This document shows, one piece after another, positions 1 to 8,692 of a stretch of DNA of 41,505 nucleotides. The notes beneath the pieces are model-generated. The model ran no database searches. It was not told the DNA's origin and worked only from the letters and a program-made list of their open reading frames with translations. Source of the stretch: Dehalococcoidales bacterium (GTDB lineage: Bacteria > Chloroflexota > Dehalococcoidia > Lucifugimonadales > Lucifugimonadaceae); assembly GCA_009937255.1 (NCBI GenBank), contig JAACCT010000061.1, positions 1-41,505 on the forward strand. Direction: 5' to 3'. The translations under genes were made by a program, and so were the position numbers. The first letter of the stretch is position 1. Each line of letters begins with the position of its first letter.

Positions 1-219
1 CCCTAAAGATCAATTTCGGATTTCACTCCATTTAGATAAAATAAATAATACAATACTTTTATTTAATTGCAACCCCTATTTTTCCCAGCTTTTAAATATA
101 CTGATATTCAAACTAAAAATATAAGAAAATTATCAATTAGATAATATTTCCCAGAAAAAATTCATAGTAAAAAGTTTTTTTTAATTTATGATAAATTATT
201 ATCGTTGTTTTTAAAAACA

Positions 220-247
220 TTGAAAATATTATTACTTAGAATAGAAT
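220..247 (+). promoter_or_regulatory. putative sigma-70 promoter for the Ldh_2/aldolase pair
   Basis: A TTGAAA hexamer (220-225) and a TAGAAT hexamer (242-247) are separated by 16 bases, each one mismatch from the sigma-70 consensus, about 45 bases ahead of the first gene. The rest of 1-290 is very AT-rich and shows no coding signal or RNA gene that I can recognise. In such AT-rich DNA a chance match is possible. Confidence 0.35.
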
Positions 248-290
248 AAAGTACTAGAAATTTAAAAATAAATAAATATTGGGGGCAAGA

Positions 291-1367
291 ATGTTAGAAA
301 GATTTCATGTACCACATGATATAGCCGTTAAAGTTAAACATAAAGAAATATTTAAAGTAGTAGAAAATATTTTTATAAAAATGGGTATGTCTAAAAAAGA
401 TGCTGAATTGTCCGCTGATGTTTTAATATATGCAGATATAAGAGGGATTGAATCTCATGGTGTTTCAAATATGCTTAGAAGATACGTTGAATCATTTTCT
501 GAAGGAGGAATAAATCCTACCCCAAAACCAAAAGTTATACGCGGAAAAGGAGCTGTAGCTACATTAGATTCAGATTCAGGTCATGGATTAGTAGTTGGTC
601 CTTATGCTATGAATATGGCAATAGAAAAGGCTAAAGATTATGGAATTGGATCAGTTACTGTAATTAATGGTAAACATTTTGGTGCTTGCGCTTATCATGC
701 TGAAATGGCTCTAAAGCATAATATGATAGGTATAGCGATGACTACAGGTGGTCTTATGGTTGCTCCGGTTAATGGTGCAGAAGCAAAAGTGGGTTTAAAT
801 CCAATTGGAGTTGCAGTACCTACTAAAGATGAACCACCTTTTATTTTTGATGCATCTATGTCTTCAGTAGCTGGAAATAAAATTGCTTTAGCACAAAGGT
901 TGGGTGTAAAAGTTATGGGAGGTTGGATAGCAAAAGAAGATGGTACTCCAATAATGGAAGAGTCAATAGTACCAGATAAGTATTTAATGTTGCCAGCTGG
1001 AGGTACTAGAGAAATAGGTTCTCATAAAGGATTTTCACTCGCAATGTTAGTAGAAATTCTTGCAGGAGTACTTGGTGGATCAGGGGCAGGTAACTTTAGG
1101 AGATCAGATGCAGCTCATCATTTTATCGCTTATGACATAGATTCTTTTACTGATGTCGATCAATTTAAATCTGATATGGATGATTATATGAAATCTATTA
1201 AAGAAACAAAGCCCGCACCAGGTGTTGATAGAGTTCTGTATGCTGGATTACCAGAGTATGAAGAAAAAATAGAAAGAGAAGAAAATGGAATACCTTATCA
1301 TCCAGAAGTTCTTGATTGGTTTAAAGGTATATGCGCCGAGCTTGGTATAGATTGGAAATTAAGTTAA
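291..1367 (+). CDS. Ldh_2 family NAD(P)-dependent 2-oxoacid (malate/L-lactate-type) dehydrogenase
   Basis: The product (358 aa) belongs to the Ldh_2 / malate-L-lactate dehydrogenase superfamily, which reduces 2-oxoacids with NAD(P)H and is unrelated to Rossmann-type LDH. Family features are an early ESHG segment with the active-site histidine, a KHFGA segment in the middle, a LNPIG stretch, a SMSSVAGNKI segment and a C-terminal GSHKGFSLA nucleotide-binding loop. The length is normal. I chose ATG 291 because a run of five Gs lies 5 bases upstream; an in-frame TTG at 279 would add MGAR but lacks a ribosome site. The following gene, an HpcH/HpaI aldolase 26 bases on, suggests that the pair cleaves and then reduces (or oxidises) a 2-oxoacid intermediate. 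The actual substrate cannot be read from sequence. Confidence 0.85.
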   Translation: MLERFHVPHDIAVKVKHKEIFKVVENIFIKMGMSKKDAELSADVLIYADIRGIESHGVSNMLRRYVESFSEGGINPTPKPKVIRGKGAVATLDSDSGHGLVVGPYAMNMAIEKAKDYGIGSVTVINGKHFGACAYHAEMALKHNMIGIAMTTGGLMVAPVNGAEAKVGLNPIGVAVPTKDEPPFIFDASMSSVAGNKIALAQRLGVKVMGGWIAKEDGTPIMEESIVPDKYLMLPAGGTREIGSHKGFSLAMLVEILAGVLGGSGAGNFRRSDAAHHFIAYDIDSFTDVDQFKSDMDDYMKSIKETKPAPGVDRVLYAGLPEYEEKIEREENGIPYHPEVLDWFKGICAELGIDWKLS

Positions 1368-1393
1368 AAAAACTAATGTGAAAAGAGGTTAAG

Positions 1394-2308
1394 ATGGCTA
1401 AAAGAATAAATAAAGTTATTGAATTGTGGGAGGAGGGTCAGCCTGTATATCATAAACACCCAGAAGAGCTAAGCTATGAAGCAGGATTAGAAAATTCCAA
1501 AACATTGGCAGATATGTTACTAATAGATTTTGAACATAATCCATTTGATACAGTTGGATTAACTAAATTTATGCAAGGATTAAAAGATGGAGGTCCTACT
1601 GCAAGTGGTCATCTAACTCCAACTGTAATTTGTACACTACCTTCAAATGCTATTACACCTGAAGAAGTAAAATATAATGCTTGGCAAGCTAGGCATGTTT
1701 TAACTGCTGGAGTTCATGGTATTCTTCACACTCATACAAGAAGTCCTGAATCTGTTAAGGCTTTTGTTCAAATAACTAGATATCCATTTCAAGAGATAGG
1801 AAGAGATGTTATTGGAGAGGGAATAAGGGGAGCTGGAGGACAAAAGAAACCTGCTGAATTATGGAACTTAGATCAATCAGAATATGTTAAGGTTGCAGAT
1901 CCTTGGCCTTTAAATCCTAATGGGGAATTAATTTTAGGTTTAAAAATAGAAGATAGACATTGTGTCGCAAATGTTGATGATATTGCTAAAGTTCCTGGAA
2001 TAGCATTTGCTGAATGGGGTCCTGGTGATATGGGAATGAGCTATATGCAACCAGATGCACACGATCCTCCTTATCCAGATGTTATGAATGATGCAAGAAA
2101 TAAAATTAAATCTGCATTGGATAAAAACGGGAAGGTTTTTTATTCAAGTTGGTTAGATGAGAGTATGACTCAGGAAGAAAAGCTTGATTATATAATTGAT
2201 GAACTTGGCTGCAAGATGATTGGGGTTCCCGAAATTCTTTCGAGTTCTGAACAAAAAAAACTTCTTGAGTATGGAAGAAATAAAACAGGAAGAAAAATGC
2301 CTGTATAA
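1394..2308 (+). CDS. HpcH/HpaI-family class II aldolase / citrate lyase-like protein
   Basis: The 304-aa protein has the fold signature of HpcH/HpaI aldolases, metal-dependent enzymes that split 2-keto-3-deoxy or 4-hydroxy-2-oxo acids into pyruvate and an aldehyde. Visible landmarks are LLIDFEHNPFD near the start, a LKIED segment whose Glu is the expected metal ligand, and an EWGPGDMGMS loop equivalent to the GPADLS loop that carries the metal-binding Asp. It is somewhat longer than the usual 250-270 aa, mainly through an insert between the first third and the metal site. An AAGAGG ribosome site precedes the ATG. It follows the Ldh_2 gene at 26 bases and probably shares its transcript. The substrate is unknown. 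Confidence 0.8.
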   Translation: MAKRINKVIELWEEGQPVYHKHPEELSYEAGLENSKTLADMLLIDFEHNPFDTVGLTKFMQGLKDGGPTASGHLTPTVICTLPSNAITPEEVKYNAWQARHVLTAGVHGILHTHTRSPESVKAFVQITRYPFQEIGRDVIGEGIRGAGGQKKPAELWNLDQSEYVKVADPWPLNPNGELILGLKIEDRHCVANVDDIAKVPGIAFAEWGPGDMGMSYMQPDAHDPPYPDVMNDARNKIKSALDKNGKVFYSSWLDESMTQEEKLDYIIDELGCKMIGVPEILSSSEQKKLLEYGRNKTGRKMPV

Positions 2309-2318
2309 TTAATTTGCT

Positions 2319-2356
2319 TTTTTAGTAAATATTCGAATAAATTCTTTTTAGTAAAT
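2319..2356 (+). repeat. short direct repeat upstream of the his operon
   Basis: TTTTTAGTAAAT occurs twice (2319-2330 and 2345-2356), 26 bases start to start, in the 98-base gap between the aldolase gene and hisZ. It could be a pair of operator half-sites for the histidine operon or chance in AT-rich DNA. Nothing else stands out in the gap. Confidence 0.3.
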
Positions 2357-2406
2357 TTTTTTAAATTTAAGTAATATATAAATAATATGTTTAAAGTGAA
2401 TCTAAC

Positions 2407-3813
2407 TTGAATAATAAATTCAATATAAATAAGATCCCTGGTTTTAATGATAAATATTCTGAAGAAATATCTTTCTCAGAATATTTTGATAATAAATTTT
2501 TTATATTTACAGAAAAATGGGGATATACCAAGATATCTCCTCCAATAATTGAAAAGACAAATCTTTTTTCTAATAAAATAGGCTCAAGTCTGACGAGTAA
2601 TATCTACAAATTTACAGATCCTTCTGGTCAAGAAGTTTCTTTAAGGCCTGATTTCACTTCATCAATTATGAGAATGATTTTTGAAAATAATGAAAATCTT
2701 CCTTCTAATGAAATCAGATATTCATATTCTGGAGAAATATATAGGTATAACAATATTTCAAATAAAAATTATATTTCACAAAATGGTGTAGAGCTTATAG
2801 GAAATGATAATTTAACTTCAGATATAGAAATTGCTGCTTTAGCAATTTTGTTTTCTAAAGAAATTATTGGGGATGATTTATTAGTTTCTGTTGGTCATGT
2901 AGGAATTATATCCGATGTATTAGATTATTATAATTTAAGCGATAGAGAATCAATTTTTATACTTCAGAACCTAGATTTGATTTCTAAAGAAAATAATTTA
3001 GATTTAATTATAAATAAAGCAAAAGATTTTGGATTATATATTCAAAAAGATTTAGAAAATATTGAAAGCAAATCATTTTCTAATGAGGAATATTCTAGGA
3101 TGCTTGATTTTGCTTTTTCTAATGATAGTAATTTTTCTCAAACAAGAGAAAAAAAATCAATTATTGAAGGTTTAGCTAAAAAGTACGAAAAAAATACTTC
3201 TGTTGAAAAATTTTCTGAATGTATTAAATTAATTTCAAATTTGATTAATATTGAAGATAATTTAGAAGAATCAGTTTCAAAGGCGAATAAAATTCTGAGT
3301 AAAATTCCTGTTAAAAATAACCTTTCAGATTTTTATAATATTGTAAGTAGTTTGAAAAATTATGAAATAGATTTGGCTAAAATAAAAATAAATTTTGGTT
3401 TAGTTAGAGAATGGGGATATTACAGTGGATTTGTTTTTAATTTATATAATAAAAATATTTTAGACAAAAATAATTTTGGTGGAGGAGGCAGGTATAACAG
3501 CTTAAGTAACTCTATTGATAACAATATTTCCTTTCCAGCAACTGGATTTGCAATTGATAATGAAAAATTAACTGAAAATATTAAAAATATAAAAATCACT
3601 AAAAAGCTAAATAAAATTATTATTTATGTAAAAAATCCAATTGATTATGATTTTGCTATTAAAACTTCAATTGATGAGCGAAAAAATGGTAATATCGTTT
3701 TATTTCAAACTAAATTTTCTTCAATAAGCGAGCTTGAAGAATGGTCAAAGAATAATGGTATATTTGAGATAATTTATTTTGAAAAAAGTAAATTGATTAG
3801 GAGGAAAATTTAG
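2407..3813 (+). CDS. hisZ: ATP phosphoribosyltransferase regulatory subunit HisZ
   Basis: This is a histidyl-tRNA synthetase paralogue that acts as regulatory partner of ATP phosphoribosyltransferase in the first step of histidine synthesis. Class II synthetase core elements are present: SLRPDFT around residues 77-84 and the motif-2-like YSYSGEIYRY around 103-113. A late VREWGYYSGFVF segment and GGGGRYNSL replace the catalytic RGLDYYT and GGRYD motifs of true HisS, which argues for HisZ. At 468 aa it is longer than most HisZ (about 390), with a middle insert and about 70 residues of extra C-terminal sequence. The start is TTG with no strong ribosome site, and no in-frame ATG fits better. It is the first gene of the operon and lies 1 base from hisG. 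Confidence 0.82.
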   Translation: MNNKFNINKIPGFNDKYSEEISFSEYFDNKFFIFTEKWGYTKISPPIIEKTNLFSNKIGSSLTSNIYKFTDPSGQEVSLRPDFTSSIMRMIFENNENLPSNEIRYSYSGEIYRYNNISNKNYISQNGVELIGNDNLTSDIEIAALAILFSKEIIGDDLLVSVGHVGIISDVLDYYNLSDRESIFILQNLDLISKENNLDLIINKAKDFGLYIQKDLENIESKSFSNEEYSRMLDFAFSNDSNFSQTREKKSIIEGLAKKYEKNTSVEKFSECIKLISNLINIEDNLEESVSKANKILSKIPVKNNLSDFYNIVSSLKNYEIDLAKIKINFGLVREWGYYSGFVFNLYNKNILDKNNFGGGGRYNSLSNSIDNNISFPATGFAIDNEKLTENIKNIKITKKLNKIIIYVKNPIDYDFAIKTSIDERKNGNIVLFQTKFSSISELEEWSKNNGIFEIIYFEKSKLIRRKI

Positions 3814-3814
3814 T

Positions 3815-4843
3815 TTGAAAAACTTATCTTTTGCATTACCTGTTTCAGGTGCTTTATATGATGGAAGTATGGACTTACTTAAGAATTGTGGGTTATCAGT
3901 TTCTAGATCAAATAACCGTGTTTATACAGCTACTATTCCTAATTTGTTAGGATTAGATGTAATGTTTCAAAGACAGTCTGATATACCTTCAAGGTTAGAT
4001 TCAAATGTAGCAGATATAGGGATTGTAGGATTAGATAGTTTTTATGAATCTAAAATTGATAATGGTACTTCGTTAGTTTTAATAGATGATTTAGGATTTG
4101 GAAAATCTGATTTAGTTTTAGCTGTTCCTGATGCATGGCTTGATGTGAAAAATTTAGTTGATCTAGCAGATCTTTCCTTTAAAATGAGAGATCAAGGTAG
4201 AGACTTACGAATAGCTACAAAATACCCTAGATTAGTATCAAGATTCTTAAATAATAATTCAATATATTATTTTGATATTGTTGACGCTAGTGGAGGAATA
4301 GAAGTTGCTCCATACATAGGTTACGCTGATATGATCTGTGACATAACTGCCACAGGAAATACACTCAGGCAAAATAGATTGAAAATTGTTGAAAACGGGA
4401 CTGTTTTTTCTTCTCAAGCGGCTCTTGTGGGTAATATACAATCTCTTGCTAAAAGTAGTAATTTTTTAACTATAAAACCTCTTATAGAAAAAATTGAAGC
4501 ATATATGAATGCAAAAAAGTATATCCGAGTAACTGTTAATCTTTCTCTTGAGGATCTAGGGCTTTCTTCTCCAGAAGATTTACCAGCAGTTATTGGTTCT
4601 AATCATATATTACATGGTTTAAAAGGACCTTCTTTTAGTTATGTACTTACGACGGAGCCAGGTACATGGATTTCATTAGAATTAATCATATTAAATGACC
4701 AACTATTGTCATGTATAGAAGAGCTGAGAAATCTTGGAGGAGTAAGTATTACTTCATCAAATTTAAGTATGCTTTTTTATAAAGATTCAATTGGTTATTC
4801 TAAACTTCTAGAAGCAATTTCTTTACTTGGAGATGAAGAGTGA
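3815..4843 (+). CDS. hisG: ATP phosphoribosyltransferase, long form
   Basis: This enzyme condenses ATP and PRPP to phosphoribosyl-ATP, committing flux to histidine. The N-terminal part has the DIGIVGLDSF segment and a PRPP-loop region around DMICDITATGNTLRQ. Beyond residue 225 there are about 110 more residues, starting near KYIRVTVN and running through LHGLKGPSFS to ELRNLGGVSI, matching the C-terminal regulatory domain of long-form HisG. Long forms usually work without HisZ, yet hisZ sits directly upstream. The start is TTG, 8 bases after an AGGAGG-type site inside the end of hisZ. The stop codon overlaps the GTG start of hisD (GTGA), indicating translational coupling. Confidence 0.88.
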   Translation: MKNLSFALPVSGALYDGSMDLLKNCGLSVSRSNNRVYTATIPNLLGLDVMFQRQSDIPSRLDSNVADIGIVGLDSFYESKIDNGTSLVLIDDLGFGKSDLVLAVPDAWLDVKNLVDLADLSFKMRDQGRDLRIATKYPRLVSRFLNNNSIYYFDIVDASGGIEVAPYIGYADMICDITATGNTLRQNRLKIVENGTVFSSQAALVGNIQSLAKSSNFLTIKPLIEKIEAYMNAKKYIRVTVNLSLEDLGLSSPEDLPAVIGSNHILHGLKGPSFSYVLTTEPGTWISLELIILNDQLLSCIEELRNLGGVSITSSNLSMLFYKDSIGYSKLLEAISLLGDEE

Positions 4844-6156
4844 AAATAATTTTTGGTAAAACTGATACTTTAGATTACTTAAAAAAGATAAGAATAAATA
4901 ATTATCTAGATATAAAAACTAATGGTAATGGTTATTTTGAAAAAGAATATAATCATATAGATTATGCAAAAAAAATTATTCAAAAGACAAAATCAGAAGG
5001 AGATAAATTTCTATTTGATCTTAGCTCTAAATTAGATGGTGAAAAGTTTGGAAAGGTAGAAATTACAAAAAATGAATTAAGTAAATCTATTGATTTAATA
5101 TCAAAAGATGAAAGGAAAATTATTGAAGATACAATTTCACGTATAGAAAAATTTCAAAAAAATACATTATATAAAAATTGGTTTGATGAAAAATTAGGTT
5201 ATGGAGAATATGTTAGGCCTATAAATTCTATAGGTTGTTATATACCTAGTGGATCAGCACCTTTGATTTCAACAATACTAATGACAGTAGTCCCTGCTAA
5301 AGTTGCAGGAGTGAAAAAAATAATAGTTTCTTCTCCAACTAAGGGCTCGAATTTACCAAATAAATTTTTATTAGCTTCAGCATATTTAAGTGGGGTTGAT
5401 AAGTTTTATACTTATGGAGGGCCTCAAGCTATATCAAGCATGGCATATGGTACTGAAAATGTTGATAAAGTGGATATGATTTGTGGTCCAGGAAATATTT
5501 TTGTTATGAGTACTAAAAAGCTAGTTTATGGAGATGTTGGTTTAGATGGTATTTTTGGTCCAACAGAAACATTAATTATTGCAGATAGTTCATCTAATAA
5601 AGATTATGTTACGGGTGATTTAATGGCTCAAGCAGAGCATGATAAATTAGCATTGCCAATGATGATTACTAATGACGTGAAATTTGCCGAAGAAATTAAT
5701 AATTTGTATAAAATTAAGATGAAAACATTATCCAGAAAAAATATAATTGAAGAATCTATGAATAATGGATTTATATCAATAATTGATAGTAATGAAGAAA
5801 TAATTGAAGTTTCTAACCAAATAGCATCTGAACATATTTCTATTGCATCAGAAAGTTTAATTCATTTATCTTAAAGCATAACTTCTGCAGGTTCTATATT
5901 TTTAGGTGAAATATCATCAGAAGTATTAGCCGACTATGTAGCGGGTCCAAGTCATGTTATGCCTACAAATGGATCTGCTAAATATTCCTCTTCTGTTTCT
6001 TCAAGAACTTTCCTAAAATCAATACCTGTATTATCAATAAATAAGAAAAGATTCTTGGAAATTAGTGAAGATGCAGAAAAACTAGCTTCATTAGAATCAT
6101 TAGATGCTCATCAAGAGGCATTAAGTATTAGAAGAGAAAAATTTTCAATGGAGTAA
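4840..6156 (+). pseudogene. hisD: histidinol dehydrogenase, interrupted by one in-frame TAA
   Basis: The enzyme oxidises histidinol to histidine in two NAD-dependent steps. Read through the TAA at 5872-5874 (codon 345), the frame gives a normal-length protein of about 438 residues. Upstream are the zinc ligands Gln264 and His267 (QAEHDK) and the catalytic pair Glu331-His332 (SEHIS). Downstream in the same frame are SITSAGSIFLG, the third zinc ligand Asp365 (ADYVAGPSHV) and the fourth, His424 (LDAHQEA). Compared with the E. coli protein, the spacing across the stop is exact, so a single base change explains it. A product ending at 5874 would lack two zinc ligands and should be inactive. The GTG start overlaps hisG; the distal end lies 3 bases before hisC. 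Confidence 0.9.
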
Positions 6157-6159
6157 ATT

Positions 6160-7242
6160 TTGAATTTAGATAACTATATTAGAAAACATATTAAAAACAT
6201 TCCATTTTATGAAGGAGTAGATCCTTCTATCAAGTTAGCTGAAGAATCTGGAATACTTCCAGAAGATATTATAAAGTTAAATGCTAATGAAAATCCTTTT
6301 GGAAAGACTTTAGCGTTAGGTGAAAATCTCTCTTCTATAAATATTCATGAATATCCTGATCCTAATCAAAAATTACTCAGAAAATCATTGTCAAAATATA
6401 CTGGAAAAAAAATTGATCAATTAGTTGCAGGTTCAGGAAGTGATGAATTGATAGATATTTTAATTAGAATATTTTTAGATCAAGGTGATAAATTAATTGA
6501 TGCTCAACCAACTTTTGGTATGTACGAATTTTTTGCAAAAATACAAGGTGCAAACGTTGTTTCAGTTCCTAGGGATGAAAATTTTAATTTAGATTTAGAA
6601 TCTATTTTAAATCAAATAGATAAATCTACTAAAATGATTTTTTTGGCATCTCCTAATAATCCTACTGGTAATTTAGCTTCTTTAAAGGAAATAAAGACTT
6701 TACTTGAGAGTGAATTGATTGTAGTTGTAGATGAAACATATTTTGAATTTGCAAATAAAAGCTATTCTGGATTAATTGATGATTATGAAAATTTAGTTAT
6801 TTTAAGATCTTTTTCTAAATGGGCAGGTCTTGCTGGACTTAGAATTGGTTATGCTATTTCAAATCCTAAACTTATTCAAAGAATGCTTCTAATAAAACAG
6901 CCTTATAATATTAATTCTGCAGCTGAACAAGTCGCAATTTTAGCAATGAATAAAAAGAAAAACCTATTAACTAAAGTCGAAATTTTAATAGAACAAAAAG
7001 AGTTAATATTTGAATTTTTGAAAAATAAAAAAGGATTGAAAGCTTATCCTTCATCTGCAAATTTTATATTATGCGATTTTGGTCAGTATGATTCTAATGA
7101 TGTATTTAATCAATTGGCTCAAAAAGGAATATTTGTGAGAAAGTTTTCAAATCAATTAATTTCTAATTGCTTAAGAATTTCTTCTGGAACTCCTGACCAA
7201 ACTGGTAAATTATTACAAGTGCTTGATAACATAATTTCATGA
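6160..7242 (+). CDS. hisC: histidinol-phosphate aminotransferase
   Basis: This PLP-dependent fold-type I aminotransferase converts imidazole acetol-phosphate to histidinol-phosphate. Visible landmarks are LNANENPFG near residue 40, YPDPNQ, the GSGSDELID cofactor-phosphate region, SPNNPTGN, VVDETYFEF, and the Schiff-base lysine in RSFSKWAGLAGLRIGY. The length of 360 aa is typical. The start is TTG 3 bases after the distal hisD stop, with a GGAG ribosome site inside the end of hisD. That arrangement only makes sense if the distal part of hisD belongs to the operon. Confidence 0.92.
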   Translation: MNLDNYIRKHIKNIPFYEGVDPSIKLAEESGILPEDIIKLNANENPFGKTLALGENLSSINIHEYPDPNQKLLRKSLSKYTGKKIDQLVAGSGSDELIDILIRIFLDQGDKLIDAQPTFGMYEFFAKIQGANVVSVPRDENFNLDLESILNQIDKSTKMIFLASPNNPTGNLASLKEIKTLLESELIVVVDETYFEFANKSYSGLIDDYENLVILRSFSKWAGLAGLRIGYAISNPKLIQRMLLIKQPYNINSAAEQVAILAMNKKKNLLTKVEILIEQKELIFEFLKNKKGLKAYPSSANFILCDFGQYDSNDVFNQLAQKGIFVRKFSNQLISNCLRISSGTPDQTGKLLQVLDNIIS

Positions 7243-7257
7243 TATAAAAATAATACT

Positions 7258-7854
7258 ATGAAACAACAAAGACTATCAAAAAAAATTAGATCGACTGGTG
7301 AAACTGAAATTTCTATTGAAATAAACTTAGATGGAAAAGGTTCATCCAAGATAAATTCTCCTATAGGGATGCTAAATCATATGCTTGACCAAATTGCTAG
7401 ACATGGATTAGTAGATATAAAAGCAGATATAAAAGGTGATTTAGAAACAGGCACTCATCATATTATAGAAGATACTGCTATTGTTCTAGGAATGTGTATA
7501 GATGAAGCCCTAGGAGATAGATCTGGTATAACAAGAATGGGAGATAAAACTTGTATGCTTGATGAAGCTTTATGTCATATTGCTATAGATCTTTCAGGTA
7601 GAGGTTATTCAGTAATTGATATGGGTGAAGAATCAAGTAATGAAGGTGAATTTTCTATAGATATGTGTAGGCATTTTTATGAATCACTTTCCTCAAATGG
7701 TAGATTTGGAATACATTTAAAGATGCTTTCAGGGACAAATCATCATCACATACTTGAATCCTCATTCAAAACTTTTTCTAGAGCTTTAAAAGAAGCTGCT
7801 TCTTATGATCCTAGAAGATTAGATTCTATACCTTCCACAAAAGGCTCATTATAA
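7258..7854 (+). CDS. hisB: imidazoleglycerol-phosphate dehydratase
   Basis: This is a monofunctional dehydratase (198 aa) that makes imidazole acetol-phosphate. Both metal-binding repeats are visible: GTHHIIEDTAIVLG near residue 62 and NHHHILESSFKTFSRAL near residue 160, giving the HHxxE(D) pairs expected for the Mn-binding active site. There is no fused phosphatase domain, so histidinol-phosphate phosphatase must come from elsewhere. It is the last gene of the block. Its stop lies one base from the purS stop on the other strand, leaving no room for a terminator. Confidence 0.95.
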   Translation: MKQQRLSKKIRSTGETEISIEINLDGKGSSKINSPIGMLNHMLDQIARHGLVDIKADIKGDLETGTHHIIEDTAIVLGMCIDEALGDRSGITRMGDKTCMLDEALCHIAIDLSGRGYSVIDMGEESSNEGEFSIDMCRHFYESLSSNGRFGIHLKMLSGTNHHHILESSFKTFSRALKEAASYDPRRLDSIPSTKGSL

Positions 7855-7855
7855 A

Positions 7856-8101
7856 TTATATTTTTTTATAAGAAAATTTTTCAATTATTGGATTAGAAAG
7901 TAATTTATCAGATATTTCATCTATTTTTTTGGATGCAGATTTTTCTGTATCCGATTCAATATCAACTATAAAAATCTTTCCAGACCTTATATTCTTAATA
8001 CCTTCAAAGCCTATTCTTTTAGCAGATTCAGCAATAGTAAGACCTTGTGGATCATTTACATTATCTTTATACAAGATTTTTACTTCAAAACTATAATTCA
8101 A
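7856..8101 (-). CDS. purS: phosphoribosylformylglycinamidine synthase subunit PurS
   Basis: This 81-aa small subunit bridges PurL and PurQ in the Gram-positive-type FGAM synthetase of purine synthesis. The pattern is clear: an N-terminal strand (FEVKILYKDNVNDPQG), then IAESAKRIGFEGIKNIRSGKIF, matching the PurS DPQG and GF..V...R.GK signature. The start is TTG overlapping the TGA of the upstream TlpA-like gene (TTGA), so it is translationally coupled to a redox gene rather than to purine genes. PurL and PurQ are not in the window. Confidence 0.88.
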   Translation of the reverse strand: MNYSFEVKILYKDNVNDPQGLTIAESAKRIGFEGIKNIRSGKIFIVDIESDTEKSASKKIDEISDKLLSNPIIEKFSYKKI

Positions 8102-8688
8102 TTTATACTCTCATTCAATCCTGCGTTCATAATTTGATTAAATTTATCCTCTCCTAATGATCCTGAATGACGCATATTTACTGTTCCATCACTATTTAAA
8201 AACACCCAATACGGAAATGCATTTAATCCAAAATGCTCTGCTATTATATTTTCTTCATTATCAAAAATCACAGAAGATGACCATTGCTCTCTTATTAACC
8301 AGTCATTTGGTGGGTAATTAGGTTTATTCTTTTCTATATAAGTTGCCACAGAAAATAAGTTGATATTATCTGAAGATCCATTTTTATTAATCCAGTTTTG
8401 AATCATTGGGACTTCTCTTTGGCAATGTGAACACCAATGAGCTAAAAAAACTATAACCGAAGCTTTTCTTTCTTCTAAACCAACTCTAGTAGTCATAGTT
8501 ATAGGATTACCATATAAGTCAACTCCAGTTGGTATAGGTGCAAAAGCACCTATTGCTAAATCTTTACCTGTTCGATTAAATTCAGGTAAAGCTCCACCTT
8601 TTACTGTAACTTCACTAAATTCAAAAGTTGACCCTGAGCATGATAAGACGAGCAATAATATAAATAATGAGATATTTTTAATTTTCAT
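8098..8688 (-). CDS. TlpA/ResA-like thioredoxin-fold lipoprotein
   Basis: This is an extracytoplasmic thiol-disulfide oxidoreductase. A hydrophobic signal peptide ends in a lipobox with Cys17 (LLVLSC), implying membrane anchoring by a lipid. The thioredoxin-like domain carries a CxxC active site, WCSHC at residues 86-89, followed by QREVPMIQ. Further on are VIFDNEENI and a NAFPYWVFLNSDG segment with the cis-proline expected of the fold. It lies 4 bases after the DsbB-like gene, and its TGA overlaps the purS start. Likely roles are reduction of extracytoplasmic disulfides (cytochrome maturation) or exchange with the DsbB-like partner; sequence does not decide between them. Confidence 0.85.
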   Translation of the reverse strand: MKIKNISLFILLLVLSCSGSTFEFSEVTVKGGALPEFNRTGKDLAIGAFAPIPTGVDLYGNPITMTTRVGLEERKASVIVFLAHWCSHCQREVPMIQNWINKNGSSDNINLFSVATYIEKNKPNYPPNDWLIREQWSSSVIFDNEENIIAEHFGLNAFPYWVFLNSDGTVNMRHSGSLGEDKFNQIMNAGLNESIN

Positions 8689-8692
8689 TTTT

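Noticed and set aside
2407-3813. Histidyl-tRNA synthetase (hisS)
   Set aside because: The catalytic RGLDYYT and GGRYD signatures are altered (VREWGYYSG and GGRYN), there is no clear anticodon-binding domain, and hisG is directly downstream, so HisZ fits better.
5959-6156. Separate 65-aa gene after hisD
   Set aside because: It is the in-frame C-terminal part of HisD (zinc ligand His424 included), not an independent gene.
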